Shown here: one piece after another, positions 25,675-35,698 of the stretch
Numbering within the stretch: the first letter of the stretch is position 1
Layout of the letters: the number at the start of each line of letters is the position of its first letter
Assembly (NCBI RefSeq): GCF_002551005.1
Contig: NZ_NVOY01000058.1
Span: forward strand, 1 to 64,000
From: Bacillus pseudomycoides
GTDB lineage: Bacteria; Bacillota; Bacilli; Bacillales; Bacillaceae_G
DNA: 64,000 nt
Direction: 5' to 3'
Made by a program: the position numbers and the translations under genes
Notes under the pieces: model-generated
Seen by the model: the letters and a program-made list of their open reading frames with translations, nothing else
What the model was told of the DNA's origin: nothing
Database searches by the model: none

Positions 25675-26381
25675 TGCATTGCCTTCTTTGCGACGATGTT
25701 GTCTCTGTTTTGCCAAGCTGGTTTTCTTTTTTTGTTGAACAAGATAAGAGATTTGTATGCACGTACTGTGAACAAAAATTTTCTCATATTACAGGGGATA
25801 TTTGTGCGGATTGTGGAAGAATGTTTCAATGTCTAGCGGATGAATATAGAGAAGGGGAATATTGTCACGATTGTTTACGCTGGAGGAAAGATCCGTATTT
25901 TCGACATGTATATGTCAAAAATCGTTCTGTCTATGTATATAACGATTGGATGAAAGAAGTGTTAGCTCGTTTTAAGTTCCGCGGTGATGCAGCTCTTGTG
26001 CAACTATTTGCTTCTTCGTTTGCCAATGCTTTTCAGCAGCGTTTTCCGCATTGTGATTGTATTGTTCCGATTCCGCTTAGCTTATCGCGTCAACATGAAC
26101 GAGGGTTTAATCAAGCGGAATTATTAGCATCGTGCTTAGCGATTCCAGTGATGAAAACATCTCTTATGCGAAGCGGTGCAGAGAAGCAAAGTAAGAAAAC
26201 AAGAGCAGAGCGATTGCAGCGGTCACGGCCTTTTTATTTTGCGGCGGAAGAGTCTTTTCATGGGAAGGATATTGTCTTAATTGATGATGTGTATACAACT
26301 GGTATTACGGTGCGTCAAGCGGCGCAATGTTTCTATGAAAGGGGTGCGAAGAATGTTTCGTCTTTGACGTTATGTCGCTGA
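25674..26381 (+). CDS. comFC: Competence protein ComFC, phosphoribosyltransferase fold
   Basis: 235-residue ComFC with an N-terminal zinc-finger-like region (CLLC, CTYC, CADC, CHDC) and a type-I phosphoribosyltransferase domain carrying the PRPP motif VLIDDVYTTGIT near residues 201-212. It acts with ComFA in late DNA uptake; no phosphoribosyl substrate is proven. The start overlaps the comFA stop by one base (TAATG arrangement), so the two are coupled. Length is normal. Confidence 0.92.
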   Translation: MHCLLCDDVVSVLPSWFSFFVEQDKRFVCTYCEQKFSHITGDICADCGRMFQCLADEYREGEYCHDCLRWRKDPYFRHVYVKNRSVYVYNDWMKEVLARFKFRGDAALVQLFASSFANAFQQRFPHCDCIVPIPLSLSRQHERGFNQAELLASCLAIPVMKTSLMRSGAEKQSKKTRAERLQRSRPFYFAAEESFHGKDIVLIDDVYTTGITVRQAAQCFYERGAKNVSSLTLCR

Positions 26382-26644
26382 CTTTTCATTTGAGGTCTTC
26401 TGTACACTGGAGGATTGTTTCGCGTCTATTTTCTCAACGTGAATTGTTCGTTTTTTAGGAGGTTTTAAAACAATAAGCAAGAATAGGTTCATCACCATTA
26501 CGTGTAGTTGTTAAATTGGTAAAGATAAATAAAACTGAAAATTCTTTCTTTTTATTTATTAATTAGACAACTACAAATGATGGAATGAACCTCAGCATAA
26601 CATACTTGTATGGGGGGATTTTAAATTCAATAAGGGGGTCTGTT

Positions 26645-28243
26645 ATGTTTCATAAGTTCAAACGTCTCTTTGCATTATTAACTGTTTGTATTTTTATTTC
26701 ATGGTCTTTTCCTATTTCATCTGTTTTTGCTAGTTCTGTACAACTATCTGGCGGGATATTTCCGCCATCAGAATCGTTTACTCCTGGAAGTTGGTTTTTA
26801 GGGGCAACTCCTGAGGCAAGTTCGAATAAACCACCAATCGTTTTTGTGCAAGGGAAGAATGGGAATGCTAGAGATTGGTATGGTGAAACGGTCTATCACG
26901 GTATGAATGATATGTATAACAAAGCCTATAACGCAGGGTATCAAACTGTTTTTGTTCAGCTGTATGATGCGGCTGGAAAAGGTTCAGCGAGTGAGTGGGA
27001 TAATGGGCGTTTGCTCGCTTCTATGCTGGAACAAATTTATAATCATTTTGGGAAGAAGGTGAATATTGTTGCGCATAGTAAAGGCGGACCGGATACGCAA
27101 GCAGCGCTTATTCATTACGGTGCCAGCCGTTTCGTTGAAAATGTAGTGACGCTTGCTTCTCCGCATTATGGATCGAATTTAGCGGATTTAGCATATAGCT
27201 GGTGGGCAGGTTGGCTTGCTTCTTTACTAGGGCAACAAGATGCGGGTACGTACTCTTTGCAGACAGGAGAAATGGCGCAGTTTCGTAATATAACGGATAG
27301 TAATCCGAACGCTAAGTTGAACCGGTATTATACAGTGGCGGGAACAAGTTGGGGACCGGCCTTCTCTGCATTGTCCGTGGGTGGATTTTATCTTTCCTGG
27401 TATGGTGCGAATGATGGGTTAGTTAACGAATGGAGTACGAAGCTTCCTTATGGAAAACATCTATTCACAGATTCTAGTCTTGATCATGATAGCATTCGAA
27501 TGGGATCATCAGTATTTTCACGGATTGAACCTTATTTGCGTAGCACTGCACCATCTCCTTCCATCGTAAACGAAAATATATTTGAAGAATCACAAAAAAG
27601 CCTGGCTGGAAATGCGAATCAAACGGTAGTTGGAGGGGAACTCCCATCAAATAGCTGGGTGGAACAAACCTTTGCGGTGGATACTGTAACGGATGGAAGT
27701 ATTTCTGTATTGACCGCAAATCCAAATGCACAAATACAACTTATTGCTCCATCTGGTAAGGTGTACACAAATCAAAGTAGTAAAGCAACAATTGGAGAAG
27801 AATATGCTTATTTTAACGGAGCGACTATTCAAACATTCCAAGTAGATCAAATGGAAGAAGGCGAGTGGCGCTTGAAAATGATGTCAGAGAAAAAGGACGA
27901 TGCGTATTTGATGCTTGCGAATTATAAACAAGCTGCACCGTTTACATTAGAAATGCCCGGTAAAGTGAAACAAAACAAAGCGGAATTTAAGTTAACAAAA
28001 TCTCAAAAGCGCTCCTTAAAGCAAGAAAACGTATCCTTTGATGTACACGTTGTAGATCGGGATGGGAAGTTAGTTTCGCAATCTAATAAACTGCAAAAAG
28101 AAGATGCAGCTACATTCACTGGGAAGTTGCCGAATGTTGAAAAATCAGGTGTGTATAACGTAACAATCGATATTAAAGGGAAAAATAAAGAAGGAAAAAC
28201 ATATACGCGGACGATTGTGCGTTCTGTTTATATTGAGAAATAG
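26645..28243 (+). CDS. Secreted lipase/esterase with C-terminal extension
   Basis: 532-residue secreted alpha/beta-hydrolase. Signal peptide about 1-29 (SVFA-S); the catalytic domain runs to about residue 300 with nucleophile Ser145 in AHSKGG and a probable catalytic His in LDHDS. The C-terminal 220 residues form an extra beta-rich region of unknown role, perhaps for surface or substrate binding. AAGGGGG lies before the ATG at 26645; an in-frame upstream start at 26585 would spoil the signal peptide. It stands where B. subtilis has its flagellar genes. A Ca2+-type triacylglycerol lipase is likely but not proven. Confidence 0.82.
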   Translation: MFHKFKRLFALLTVCIFISWSFPISSVFASSVQLSGGIFPPSESFTPGSWFLGATPEASSNKPPIVFVQGKNGNARDWYGETVYHGMNDMYNKAYNAGYQTVFVQLYDAAGKGSASEWDNGRLLASMLEQIYNHFGKKVNIVAHSKGGPDTQAALIHYGASRFVENVVTLASPHYGSNLADLAYSWWAGWLASLLGQQDAGTYSLQTGEMAQFRNITDSNPNAKLNRYYTVAGTSWGPAFSALSVGGFYLSWYGANDGLVNEWSTKLPYGKHLFTDSSLDHDSIRMGSSVFSRIEPYLRSTAPSPSIVNENIFEESQKSLAGNANQTVVGGELPSNSWVEQTFAVDTVTDGSISVLTANPNAQIQLIAPSGKVYTNQSSKATIGEEYAYFNGATIQTFQVDQMEEGEWRLKMMSEKKDDAYLMLANYKQAAPFTLEMPGKVKQNKAEFKLTKSQKRSLKQENVSFDVHVVDRDGKLVSQSNKLQKEDAATFTGKLPNVEKSGVYNVTIDIKGKNKEGKTYTRTIVRSVYIEK

Positions 28244-28364
28244 GATATGTCGAAACGTACAATAAAAAGACGATAAGTCTTCTTTGACTTTCCGTTTTCT
28301 AATTCGTTATAGTCAAAGTAGGGGCAGATGCCTTTATTTTAAGATTGAAGGGAATGGAACGATT

Positions 28365-28562
28365 ATGCAAGGAAAAGTAAAATGGTTTAATGCAGAAAAA
28401 GGTTTTGGGTTTATCGAGCGCGATGGCGGAGATGATGTTTTCGTTCATTTTTCTGCGATTCAGCATGATGGATATAAAGCGTTAGAAGAAGGACAAAAAG
28501 TAGAATTTGAGATTGTAGACGGCGCGCGTGGTCCGCAAGCGGCAAACGTTGTAAAGTTATAA
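28365..28562 (+). CDS. Cold-shock protein (CSD)
   Basis: 65-residue single cold-shock domain that binds single-stranded nucleic acid. Both RNA-binding motifs are present: KGFGFI and VFVHF. The first in-frame start is at 28284, but the 65-residue size is universal for the family and a purine-rich GGAATGG site lies before the ATG at 28365. The long AU-rich leader is common for csp genes and could be temperature-responsive. The group has several csp paralogues; I cannot say which letter applies. Confidence 0.93.
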   Translation: MQGKVKWFNAEKGFGFIERDGGDDVFVHFSAIQHDGYKALEEGQKVEFEIVDGARGPQAANVVKL

Positions 28563-28616
28563 TCATTTTATCTGAGAAACATGGTACGTTATAAGGACCA
28601 GCGTTTCACATAATAG

Positions 28617-28648
28617 AACCTCCGTTGCATAGCTAACGGAGGTTTTAT
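28617..28648 (+). terminator. Terminator of the cold-shock gene
   Basis: AACCTCCGTT / AACGGAGGTT with an 8-nt loop, then TTTAT. Confidence 0.85.
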
Positions 28649-28884
28649 CATAAAGAAAACGTTGTCAAAAAGTTGTAGCAATTTTGTAACTGATTCTTCA
28701 CACCTACATACAGTAAATACGATGTGAATAGGATAAAATAAGAGTAGGAAAGATAATACATTTTCTTTTCTACAAAAATCGATAAAAAAATATTGATTTT
28801 ATCAAAATTTTTTAAAATGTAGGAAGGGTTTTTGATTCCTTTGTCGAAAACCTTATACATAGGCTTGAAAGGAGGAGTTCATCT

Positions 28885-29427
28885 ATGAAATTCAACATTC
28901 GCGGTGAAAATATTGAAGTAACTCCAGCAATAAAGGAATATGTAGAGAAAAAGTTAAGTAAGTTAGAACGCTATTTCGATACTTTTCCAGAAATTAAGGT
29001 AAACTTAAAAGTATACTCTGACAAGCAAAGGGTGGAAGTAACAATCCCGTTTCCAGATTTATTACTTCGCGCTGAAGAAACAAATAGCGATATGTACGCT
29101 GCTATTGATTTAGTAGTAGATAAACTGGAAAGACAAATTCGTAAACATAAAACAAAAGTAAATCGTAAGTTACGTGAAAAAGGCTCCGTAAAAGCAATGT
29201 TGATTCTTCCAGATCAATCAGCTGTGCAAGAAGAGGTTGCTGAAGATGAATTAGAGCTTGTTCGTACAAAACGATTTGACTTAAAACCAATGGATGTAGA
29301 AGAAGCGATTTTACAAATGGATATGTTAGGTCATAACTTCTTCGTCTTTACAAATTCAGAAACAAATGAAACAAATGTTGTATATGGCCGTAAAGATGGA
29401 AAATATGGTTTAATTGAAACTAAATAA
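28885..29427 (+). CDS. hpf: Long-form ribosome hibernation promoting factor
   Basis: 180-residue HPF of the long type. The N-terminal S30AE domain (about 1-100) sits in the decoding region of the 30S subunit, and the C-terminal domain (about 125-180, starting RTKRFDLKPMDVEEAILQM) dimerises two ribosomes into 100S particles. AAAGGAGGAG precedes the ATG. In B. subtilis (yvyD) it is driven by SigB and SigH; I do not see an unambiguous SigB promoter in the 236-bp leader. secA follows after a terminator. Confidence 0.94.
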   Translation: MKFNIRGENIEVTPAIKEYVEKKLSKLERYFDTFPEIKVNLKVYSDKQRVEVTIPFPDLLLRAEETNSDMYAAIDLVVDKLERQIRKHKTKVNRKLREKGSVKAMLILPDQSAVQEEVAEDELELVRTKRFDLKPMDVEEAILQMDMLGHNFFVFTNSETNETNVVYGRKDGKYGLIETK

Positions 29428-29439
29428 TCATATAAAAGA

Positions 29440-29468
29440 AAACGCAGCTGTCAGGGCTGCGTTTTTTT
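29440..29468 (+). terminator. Terminator of hpf
   Basis: AAACGCAGC / GCTGCGTTT with a 7-nt loop and a T7 tail. The 244 bp between it and secA hold the secA promoter and nothing else I recognise. Confidence 0.9.
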
Positions 29469-29712
29469 AGGTTGTATATGAATGTGAGCAGATTACTGTT
29501 TTGCTTTCCCGTAGATGCATAGATGCATTTAGTCGATTTGTTGTCATACATATAAAACAAGTGTTACAATTGTCAGTAGGTTTACACTTTTTTAGTAGCG
29601 AAAGAATTCTATTTTTCATACAAAATGAAATTGAGTGTTATAGCGACCAATCAGTGAAAAGAAAAAAGACACTGATGGAAGTTTTATTTTAATAAAAGAG
29701 GAGCGTATTCTC

Positions 29713-32223
29713 ATGATCGGTATTTTTAAAAAGGTATTTGATACAAATGAACGTCAAGTAAAACGTATGCAAAAAACCGTGGATAAAATTGAAGCGTTAG
29801 CAGATCAAATGTCACCATTGACAGATGAACAGTTAAAAGGAAAAACAGTAGAGTTTAAAGAGCGATTAACAAAAGGTGAAACAGTAGATGATTTGTTGCC
29901 AGAAGCTTTTGCTGTTGTGCGTGAAGCAGCAACACGTGTGCTGGGTATGCGTCCATACCCTGTTCAGTTAATGGGTGGTATTGCCCTGCATGAAGGGAAT
30001 ATCTCTGAGATGAAAACAGGGGAAGGTAAAACGTTAACTTCTACTTTACCAGTATACTTAAATGCTCTTACAGGAAAAGGTGTTCACGTTGTTACAGTCA
30101 ATGAATATTTAGCACAGCGTGACGCAGGTGAAATGGGACAGCTACATGAGTTCCTTGGTTTAACAGTTGGTATTAATTTAAATCATATGTCACGAGAAGA
30201 GAAGCAAGCTGCGTATGCTGCTGATATTACGTACAGCACGAATAATGAACTTGGATTTGACTACTTACGTGATAACATGGTGCTTTATAAAGAGCAGTGT
30301 GTACAGCGTTCACTGCACTTTGCCATCATCGATGAAGTAGACTCCATTTTAGTTGATGAAGCACGTACACCGCTTATTATTTCTGGACAAGCGCAAAAAT
30401 CTGCAGAATTATATATATTTGCGAATGCATTTGTGCGTACGCTAACAAATGAAAAAGAATATACATTTGATGTGAAAACGAAAAATGTTATGTTGACAGA
30501 AGAAGGGATTAACAAAGCAGAAAAATCGTTCCACATTGAAAATTTATTTGATTTAAAACATGTAGCGCTTCTTCATCATATTAATCAAGCGCTTCGTGCT
30601 CACATTGTTATGCAGCGTGATACAGATTATGTTGTGCAAGAAGGCGAAATCGTAATTGTTGACCAATTTACAGGTCGTCTTATGAAAGGTCGCCGCTACA
30701 GCGAAGGATTGCATCAAGCGATTGAGGCAAAAGAAGGCGTAGAAATTCAAAATGAAAGTATGACGCTTGCGACAATCACATTCCAAAACTACTTCCGTAT
30801 GTACGAGAAGCTTTCTGGTATGACAGGTACAGCGAAGACAGAGGAAGAGGAATTCCGTAACATTTATAATATGCATGTTATTGTGATTCCGACGAATAAG
30901 CCAATTGTTCGTGACGACCGTGCAGATTTAATTTTTAAAACGATGGAAGGGAAATTTAACGCCGTTGTAAATGATATTGTTGAGCGTCATAAAAAAGGAC
31001 AACCTGTTCTTGTTGGTACAGTAGCAATTGAAACGTCTGAGTTAATTTCGAAGATGTTAACGAGAAAAGGTGTACGTCATAATGTCTTAAACGCGAAAAA
31101 CCATGCGCGCGAAGCAGAAATTGTTGCTGAAGCAGGTTATCAAGGTGCGGTGACAATCGCAACGAACATGGCTGGACGTGGTACAGATATTAAACTTGCA
31201 GAAGGCGTACGTGAAGTCGGCGGTTTAGCTGTTATCGGTACGGAGCGTCATGAAAGCCGACGCATTGATAATCAGCTGCGCGGTCGTTCTGGACGTCAAG
31301 GAGATCCAGGTGTGACACAGTTCTACCTATCAATGGAGGATGAACTGATGCGTCGTTTTGGTGCTGATAATATGAAAGCGATGATGGATCGTTTAGGCAT
31401 GGATGATACACAGCCAATCGAAAGTAAAATGGTATCTCGTGCTGTTGAATCTGCACAAAAACGAGTAGAAGGTAATAACTACGATGCGCGTAAGCAGCTT
31501 CTTCAATACGACGATGTACTTCGCCAGCAGCGTGAAGTTATTTACAAGCAGCGTCAAGATGTAATGGAATCAGAGAATCTGCGCGGCATTGTTGAAGGAA
31601 TGATGCATTCTACAGTAGAGCGTGCGGTAGCTCTTCATACGCAAGAGGAATTAGAAGAAGAGTGGAACATTCCTGGTCTTGTTGAGTACTTAAATTCAAC
31701 TCTTCTACAAGACGGTGATGTGAAAGAAGAAGAATTACGCCGCTTAGCGCCAGAAGAAATGATCGATAGCATCTTTGCGAAAGTGAAAGCACGCTACGAC
31801 GAGAAGGAAGCGCAAATGCCGGAAGCACAAATACGTGAATTTGAAAAAGTAGTTGTATTCCGCGTTGTAGACTCGAAATGGATGGATCACATCGATGCAA
31901 TGGATCACTTACGTGAAGGTATTCATTTACGTGCGTACGGTCAAATTGATCCACTTCGCGAATATCAAATGGAAGGCTTTGCGATGTTTGAAGCGATGAT
32001 AGCCTCTATTGAAGAAGAAATTTCTCGTTACATCATGAAGGCGGAAATCGAACAAAACTTAGAACGTCAAGAAGTAGCGCAAGGAGAAGCAGTTCATCCG
32101 ACAGATGGCGACGAACTTGCAAAGAAAAAACCAGTCGTAAAAAATGACCAAACAGGCCGCAACGACTTATGCACATGCGGAAGCGGGAAAAAATACAAAA
32201 ACTGCTGTGGAATTGGGAAATAA
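29713..32223 (+). CDS. secA: Preprotein translocase ATPase SecA
   Basis: 836-residue motor that drives Sec-dependent export through SecYEG. Walker A is GEGKT at 103-107, with the DEVD box in [18 protein letters not shown]. The helicase-like second half has [12 protein letters not shown] and [13 protein letters not shown], and the C-terminal zinc-binding tail reads [13 protein letters not shown]. Length is typical. AGAGGAG lies before the ATG. A dispersed repeat R2 begins 3 bp after its stop codon, and prfB follows. Confidence 0.96.
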   Translation: MIGIFKKVFDTNERQVKRMQKTVDKIEALADQMSPLTDEQLKGKTVEFKERLTKGETVDDLLPEAFAVVREAATRVLGMRPYPVQLMGGIALHEGNISEMKTGEGKTLTSTLPVYLNALTGKGVHVVTVNEYLAQRDAGEMGQLHEFLGLTVGINLNHMSREEKQAAYAADITYSTNNELGFDYLRDNMVLYKEQCVQRSLHFAIIDEVDSILVDEARTPLIISGQAQKSAELYIFANAFVRTLTNEKEYTFDVKTKNVMLTEEGINKAEKSFHIENLFDLKHVALLHHINQALRAHIVMQRDTDYVVQEGEIVIVDQFTGRLMKGRRYSEGLHQAIEAKEGVEIQNESMTLATITFQNYFRMYEKLSGMTGTAKTEEEEFRNIYNMHVIVIPTNKPIVRDDRADLIFKTMEGKFNAVVNDIVERHKKGQPVLVGTVAIETSELISKMLTRKGVRHNVLNAKNHAREAEIVAEAGYQGAVTIATNMAGRGTDIKLAEGVREVGGLAVIGTERHESRRIDNQLRGRSGRQGDPGVTQFYLSMEDELMRRFGADNMKAMMDRLGMDDTQPIESKMVSRAVESAQKRVEGNNYDARKQLLQYDDVLRQQREVIYKQRQDVMESENLRGIVEGMMHSTVERAVALHTQEELEEEWNIPGLVEYLNSTLLQDGDVKEEELRRLAPEEMIDSIFAKVKARYDEKEAQMPEAQIREFEKVVVFRVVDSKWMDHIDAMDHLREGIHLRAYGQIDPLREYQMEGFAMFEAMIASIEEEISRYIMKAEIEQNLERQEVAQGEAVHPTDGDELAKKKPVVKNDQTGRNDLCTCGSGKKYKNCCGIGK

Positions 32224-32226
32224 TAA

Positions 32227-32379
32227 AGAAAAGCGGAAGCGGCTCGTTTAGAATGGGAGGGGGATGGAGCTCCTGACAGAGAGGTGTATTGTACCTCGGA
32301 GGAAGGCCGCGAAGCCACCGATCATTCTAGCCGCAGGAGCTGGACAATAAAGAAAAGCGGAAGCGGCTCGTTTAGAATG
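32227..32379 (+). repeat. Dispersed repeat R2, one full unit plus the start of a second
   Basis: A 29-bp sequence (AGAAAAGCGGAAGCGG, then CTCGTTTAGAATG) occurs at both ends, 32227-32255 and 32351-32379. Between them are GAGCTCCTGACAGAGAGGTG, ATTCTAGCCGC and GGAGCTGGACAATAA. The same layout recurs at 34563-34700. The unit contains inner palindromes such as GAGGT...ACCTC. Confidence 0.75.
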
Positions 32380-32432
32380 TTTTTCTCATGAATGGAATTT
32401 TTTAATAAACATTCATATAATAACAAGAGATG

Positions 32433-32464
32433 AACTCTCTCTCGCAAAAGCAGAGAGAGTTTGC
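32433..32464 (+). terminator. Terminator between secA and prfB
   Basis: AACTCTCTC / GAGAGAGTT around an 11-nt loop. The T tail is weak. Confidence 0.6.
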
Positions 32465-32545
32465 CTTGTTGCTAGGATAATGTAGTGAAGGGCTTACCGC
32501 TTTTTCGTATGGAATAAATGAAGTAATTACATAGAGGTGACAAAA

Positions 32546-33647
32546 ATGGAATTAGTAGAAATTAGACAAGAATTAGAGAAAATGGCTAAGAGATTAGCGG
32601 CGTTTAGGGGGTCTCTTTGACCTCGCTGGAAAAGAAAAGCGAATCGCAGAACTAGAAGAAATTATGATGGGTGCAAGCTTTTGGGATGATCAAAAGAGTG
32701 CACAAACAGTTATTAATGAAGCGAATGCGTTAAAAGATATGGTTGGTAAGTTTAACACGCTTAATGAAACGTTTGAAAATCTGGAAGTAACGCATGAACT
32801 TGTAAAAGAAGAATACGATGAAGAATTACATGCAGAGCTTGAAGATGAAGTGAAAACTTTGTCTGCAGATATGAACGAATATGAACTTCAATTATTACTA
32901 AATGAAGAATATGACAAAAATAATGCTATTTTAGAGTTGCACCCAGGTGCAGGTGGAACAGAATCACAAGATTGGGGTTCTATGCTGCTTCGTATGTATA
33001 CGCGCTGGGCAGAAAAACGCGGCTTTAAAGTTGAAACGTTAGATTACCTACCTGGCGACGAAGCTGGGATTAAAAGCGTTACGTTATTAATTAAAGGACA
33101 TAATGCTTACGGCTATTTAAAAGCAGAAAAAGGCGTACATCGTCTTGTGCGTATTTCACCATTCGATTCATCTGGCCGTCGTCACACGTCTTTCGTATCT
33201 TGTGAAGTAGTACCAGAGTTTAACGATGATATTGAAATTGAAGTGCGTACGGAAGATTTAAAAATAGATACGTACCGTGCGAGCGGAGCAGGTGGACAGC
33301 ATATTAATACAACTGACTCAGCTGTTCGTATTACACATATTCCGACAAATGTCGTAGTAACATGTCAATCTGAGCGTTCCCAAATTAAAAACCGTGAACA
33401 TGCAATGAAAATGTTGAAAGCCAAACTGTACCAACAAAAATTAGAAGAACAACAAGCAGAGCTTGATGAAATTCGCGGTGAACAAAAAGAAATTGGATGG
33501 GGAAGTCAAATTCGTTCATACGTATTCCATCCATACTCTCTTGTGAAAGATCATCGTACAAATACAGAGATCGGGAATGTTCAAGCGGTTATGGACGGAG
33601 AAATTGATGCATTTATTGATGCATATTTACGTTCCCGCATTTCGTAA
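32546..33647 (+). CDS. prfB: Peptide chain release factor 2, with programmed +1 frameshift
   Basis: RF2, which ends translation at UGA and UAA. Translation starts at the ATG at 32546 (AGAGGTGA upstream), reads 24 codons to the in-frame TGA at 32618-32620, shifts +1 and continues to 33647, giving 366 residues, the normal size. The shift site is complete: an internal AGGGGG Shine-Dalgarno-like element followed by CTT TGA C. The protein has the UGA-recognition tripeptide SPF (RISPFDSSG) and the catalytic GGQ ([13 protein letters not shown]). Low RF2 favours the shift, so the gene regulates itself. Confidence 0.97.
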
Positions 33648-33730
33648 ATAATAAAAAAATGCCAACAGAGCGTTGGCGCATACGTGAGAAAATGCGAAGC
33701 ATACCTTCTATCTAGAGGGAGAGAAAGAGG

Positions 33731-33759
33731 AGAGAAGTTGCATCGCAACTTCTCTTTTT
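33731..33759 (+). terminator. Terminator downstream of prfB
   Basis: AGAGAAGTTGC-ATC-GCAACTTCTCT followed by TTTT, about 80 bp after the prfB stop. A weaker GCCAAC / GTTGGC hairpin lies earlier at about 33661. Confidence 0.85.
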
Positions 33760-33904
33760 GGTGGGTGTAGTTGTAGCATACAAGCCGTATATTACTTTGT
33801 AAAAAGTAGAAAATAATAAAATGCTGCATGTGATAGAACAAAAAAATAGAGTGCATTTTGAAGTCTTTATACTATATAAATACAAATTGAAAAACCGACA
33901 TAAA

Positions 33905-34050
33905 AATCTTTTCTTTTTAGATAGGCGAGAGCATCTGGCCACGCATAGAAACGGTTAGGGCCTTTAAAAGGGAGGAAGCGAGTGCAGACTATGCTTTATT
34001 CTGCATAGCGGTGATGTATATGTTGAAAAATCAAAATGGACTTATATAAA
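33905..34050 (+). repeat. Dispersed repeat R1, near full-length copy
   Basis: CTTTTCTTTTTAGATAGGCG, CTGGCCACGCATAGAAACGG, TTAGGGCC, GAAGCGAGTGCAG, TGCATAGCGG and TATGTTGAAAAATCAAAATG in order. It fills the gap between the prfB terminator and the cccB promoter region; no gene lies in 33760-34233. Confidence 0.75.
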
Positions 34051-34233
34051 AAGCCTTTCGTTTTTGCACTCTATCATTTTGTTCACGAAATTGAAACAAT
34101 TGCCGATAAACCTTGAGCCCGCAAGAGAAGACCGCTATTTAGGATAATGTTGGGTGTGCAGGTAAGTTTTGAAATTGCAGGGAAATCATTATAATGCTAT
34201 TGAGGGATTAATTAATAGTGGGGAGCGATATAG

Positions 34234-34563
34234 ATGAAGAAGAAGTTATTGACGATTGTATTAGGCGCATCGTTAGCCCTTACAGTAGGAGCATGTGGAA
34301 AAAAAGAAGAAAGTAAACCTTCAAGCCCTGGTCAAGGAGCAAGTGCTGATAGCGCTGAGAAAGTATTCCAAAAAAGCTGTGCAGGTTGCCATGGTAATGA
34401 CTTACAAGGATTATCTGGACCAGCGTTACAAAAAGTAGGCGGAAAGTACGAGAAAGAAGATATTGAAAAAATTATCACGAAAGGCCGCGGCGCTATGCCA
34501 GCTGGTCTAATCCAAGGCGAAGATGCGAAAAAAGTAGCAGAATGGCTAGCTGAGAAGAAGTAA
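34234..34563 (+). CDS. cccB: Lipoprotein cytochrome c-551
   Basis: 109-residue haem lipoprotein. The signal peptide ends in the lipobox TVGAC with Cys21 as the lipidated residue, so the protein is tethered to the outer face of the membrane. The haem c motif CAGCH is at 49-53, and Met88 in GAMPAGL is the likely axial ligand. It shuttles electrons between the bc complex and a cytochrome c oxidase. Gene order prfB-cccB-ftsE matches B. subtilis. A GGGGAGCG site precedes the ATG. Confidence 0.94.
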   Translation: MKKKLLTIVLGASLALTVGACGKKEESKPSSPGQGASADSAEKVFQKSCAGCHGNDLQGLSGPALQKVGGKYEKEDIEKIITKGRGAMPAGLIQGEDAKKVAEWLAEKK

Positions 34564-34700
34564 GGAAGAAAAGCGGAAGCGGCTGTTCAGAATCGCAGGA
34601 CGTTGGAGCCCCCGACAGAGAGGTGCTTTTTGCCTCGTCCGAGGGGGCGAAACGACCGGAGATTCTAGCCGCGGGAGCTGGACAATAAAGAAAAGCTGAG
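34563..34700 (+). repeat. Dispersed repeat R2, second copy
   Basis: GAAAAGCGGAAGCGGCTGTT, GGAGCCCCCGACAGAGAGG, GATTCTAGCCGCGGGAGCTG and GACAATAAAGAAAAGC match the copy at 32227 in order. It begins at the cccB stop codon. Confidence 0.75.
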
Positions 34701-34732
34701 TTGAATTACTCAGAATCTCATCATGAAATATC

Positions 34733-34780
34733 AACAAATAAGACCTTTTTGTGCGACAACACGAGGTCTTATTTGTTTGG
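34733..34780 (+). terminator. Terminator between cccB and ftsE
   Basis: 14-bp perfect stem AACAAATAAGACCT / AGGTCTTATTTGTT with a 17-nt loop, then TTGG. Confidence 0.8.
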
Positions 34781-34803
34781 ATTATGTCGTATATTTCGCG
34801 CCG

Positions 34804-34820
34804 TGTAACATAACTGTAAC
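34804..34820 (+). promoter_or_regulatory. Candidate WalR box upstream of ftsEX
   Basis: TGTAAC-ATAAC-TGTAAC, an exact direct repeat matching TGTWAH-N5-TGTWAH. It lies about 35 bp before a TACAAT -10 candidate at 34854 and about 190 bp before ftsE. Confidence 0.6.
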
Positions 34821-35011
34821 AAACTTGTATCCGAATTTAAAAGCGAATAATGGTACAATGTAGGGCGTAGTGCCTTTTGTAGAATTTTGCAGAAAAAGTT
34901 TTACATATTTAGAAGTTGAAATAGTGAAAAACGACCGAAGATTTTAGCAACTATAGTTAAACATCGAAGATAAAAAGTGTCGAAAAAATCATTAGTATTG
35001 GGTGATAAATA

Positions 35012-35698
35012 ATGATAACAATGACGAATGTTTATAAGGAGTATCCAAATGGCATGAAAGCCGTTGATGGACTCACAGTAAAAATTAAGCAAGGCGAATT
35101 CGTGTATGTAGTAGGACCGAGTGGAGCCGGGAAATCTACATTTATTAAAATGATGTATCGTGAAGAAAAACCAACTACAGGATCTATTAATGTAAATGGT
35201 TTAGTAATTGAATCTTTAGCAGAGCGTGACGTACCATATTTTCGTCGTCAGCTAGGCGTAATTTTCCAAGATTTTAAGTTGCTTCCGAAGTTAACTGTAT
35301 ATGAGAATGTTGCGTTTGCTTTAGAAGTTATCGAAGAAGAACGAGACGTGATTCGTGAGCGTGTTACGGAAGTATTAAAGCTTGTAGGTCTTGAAGATCG
35401 TGCTGATGCATTGCCAAGTGAGCTTTCTGGTGGGGAACAACAACGTATTGCAATTGCAAGAGCAATCGTGAATCGTCCGAAAGTTGTAATTGCCGATGAA
35501 CCAACAGGTAACCTTGATATGGATACAGCGATGGATATTATGAATATTTTTAAGCGCATTAATGATCGCGGTACAACGATTATTATGGCGACGCATAATG
35601 CGGATATTGTAAATACAATTCGTCATCGTGTAATTGCAATTGAAGGTGGAAAAATTGTTCGAGACGAGATTGAGGGAGGATACGGATATGAAGACTAA
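35012..35698 (+). CDS. ftsE: Cell division ABC ATPase FtsE
   Basis: 228-residue ATPase of the FtsEX complex, which transmits ATP hydrolysis across the membrane to activate wall hydrolases (CwlO in B. subtilis). Walker A GPSGAGKS is at 35-42, with signature LSGGEQQR, Walker B VVIADEPTGNLD and switch histidine in MATHNAD. GGGTGATAA precedes the ATG. The ftsX start lies inside its last codons. A WalR-like box is in its promoter region. The long leader (34860-35011) has no gene. Confidence 0.95.
   Translation: MITMTNVYKEYPNGMKAVDGLTVKIKQGEFVYVVGPSGAGKSTFIKMMYREEKPTTGSINVNGLVIESLAERDVPYFRRQLGVIFQDFKLLPKLTVYENVAFALEVIEEERDVIRERVTEVLKLVGLEDRADALPSELSGGEQQRIAIARAIVNRPKVVIADEPTGNLDMDTAMDIMNIFKRINDRGTTIIMATHNADIVNTIRHRVIAIEGGKIVRDEIEGGYGYED

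Noticed and set aside
32664-33647. prfB read as a shortened gene from an internal ATG
   Set aside because: The upstream 24 codons, the shift site and the normal full length of 366 residues show programmed frameshifting, not truncation.
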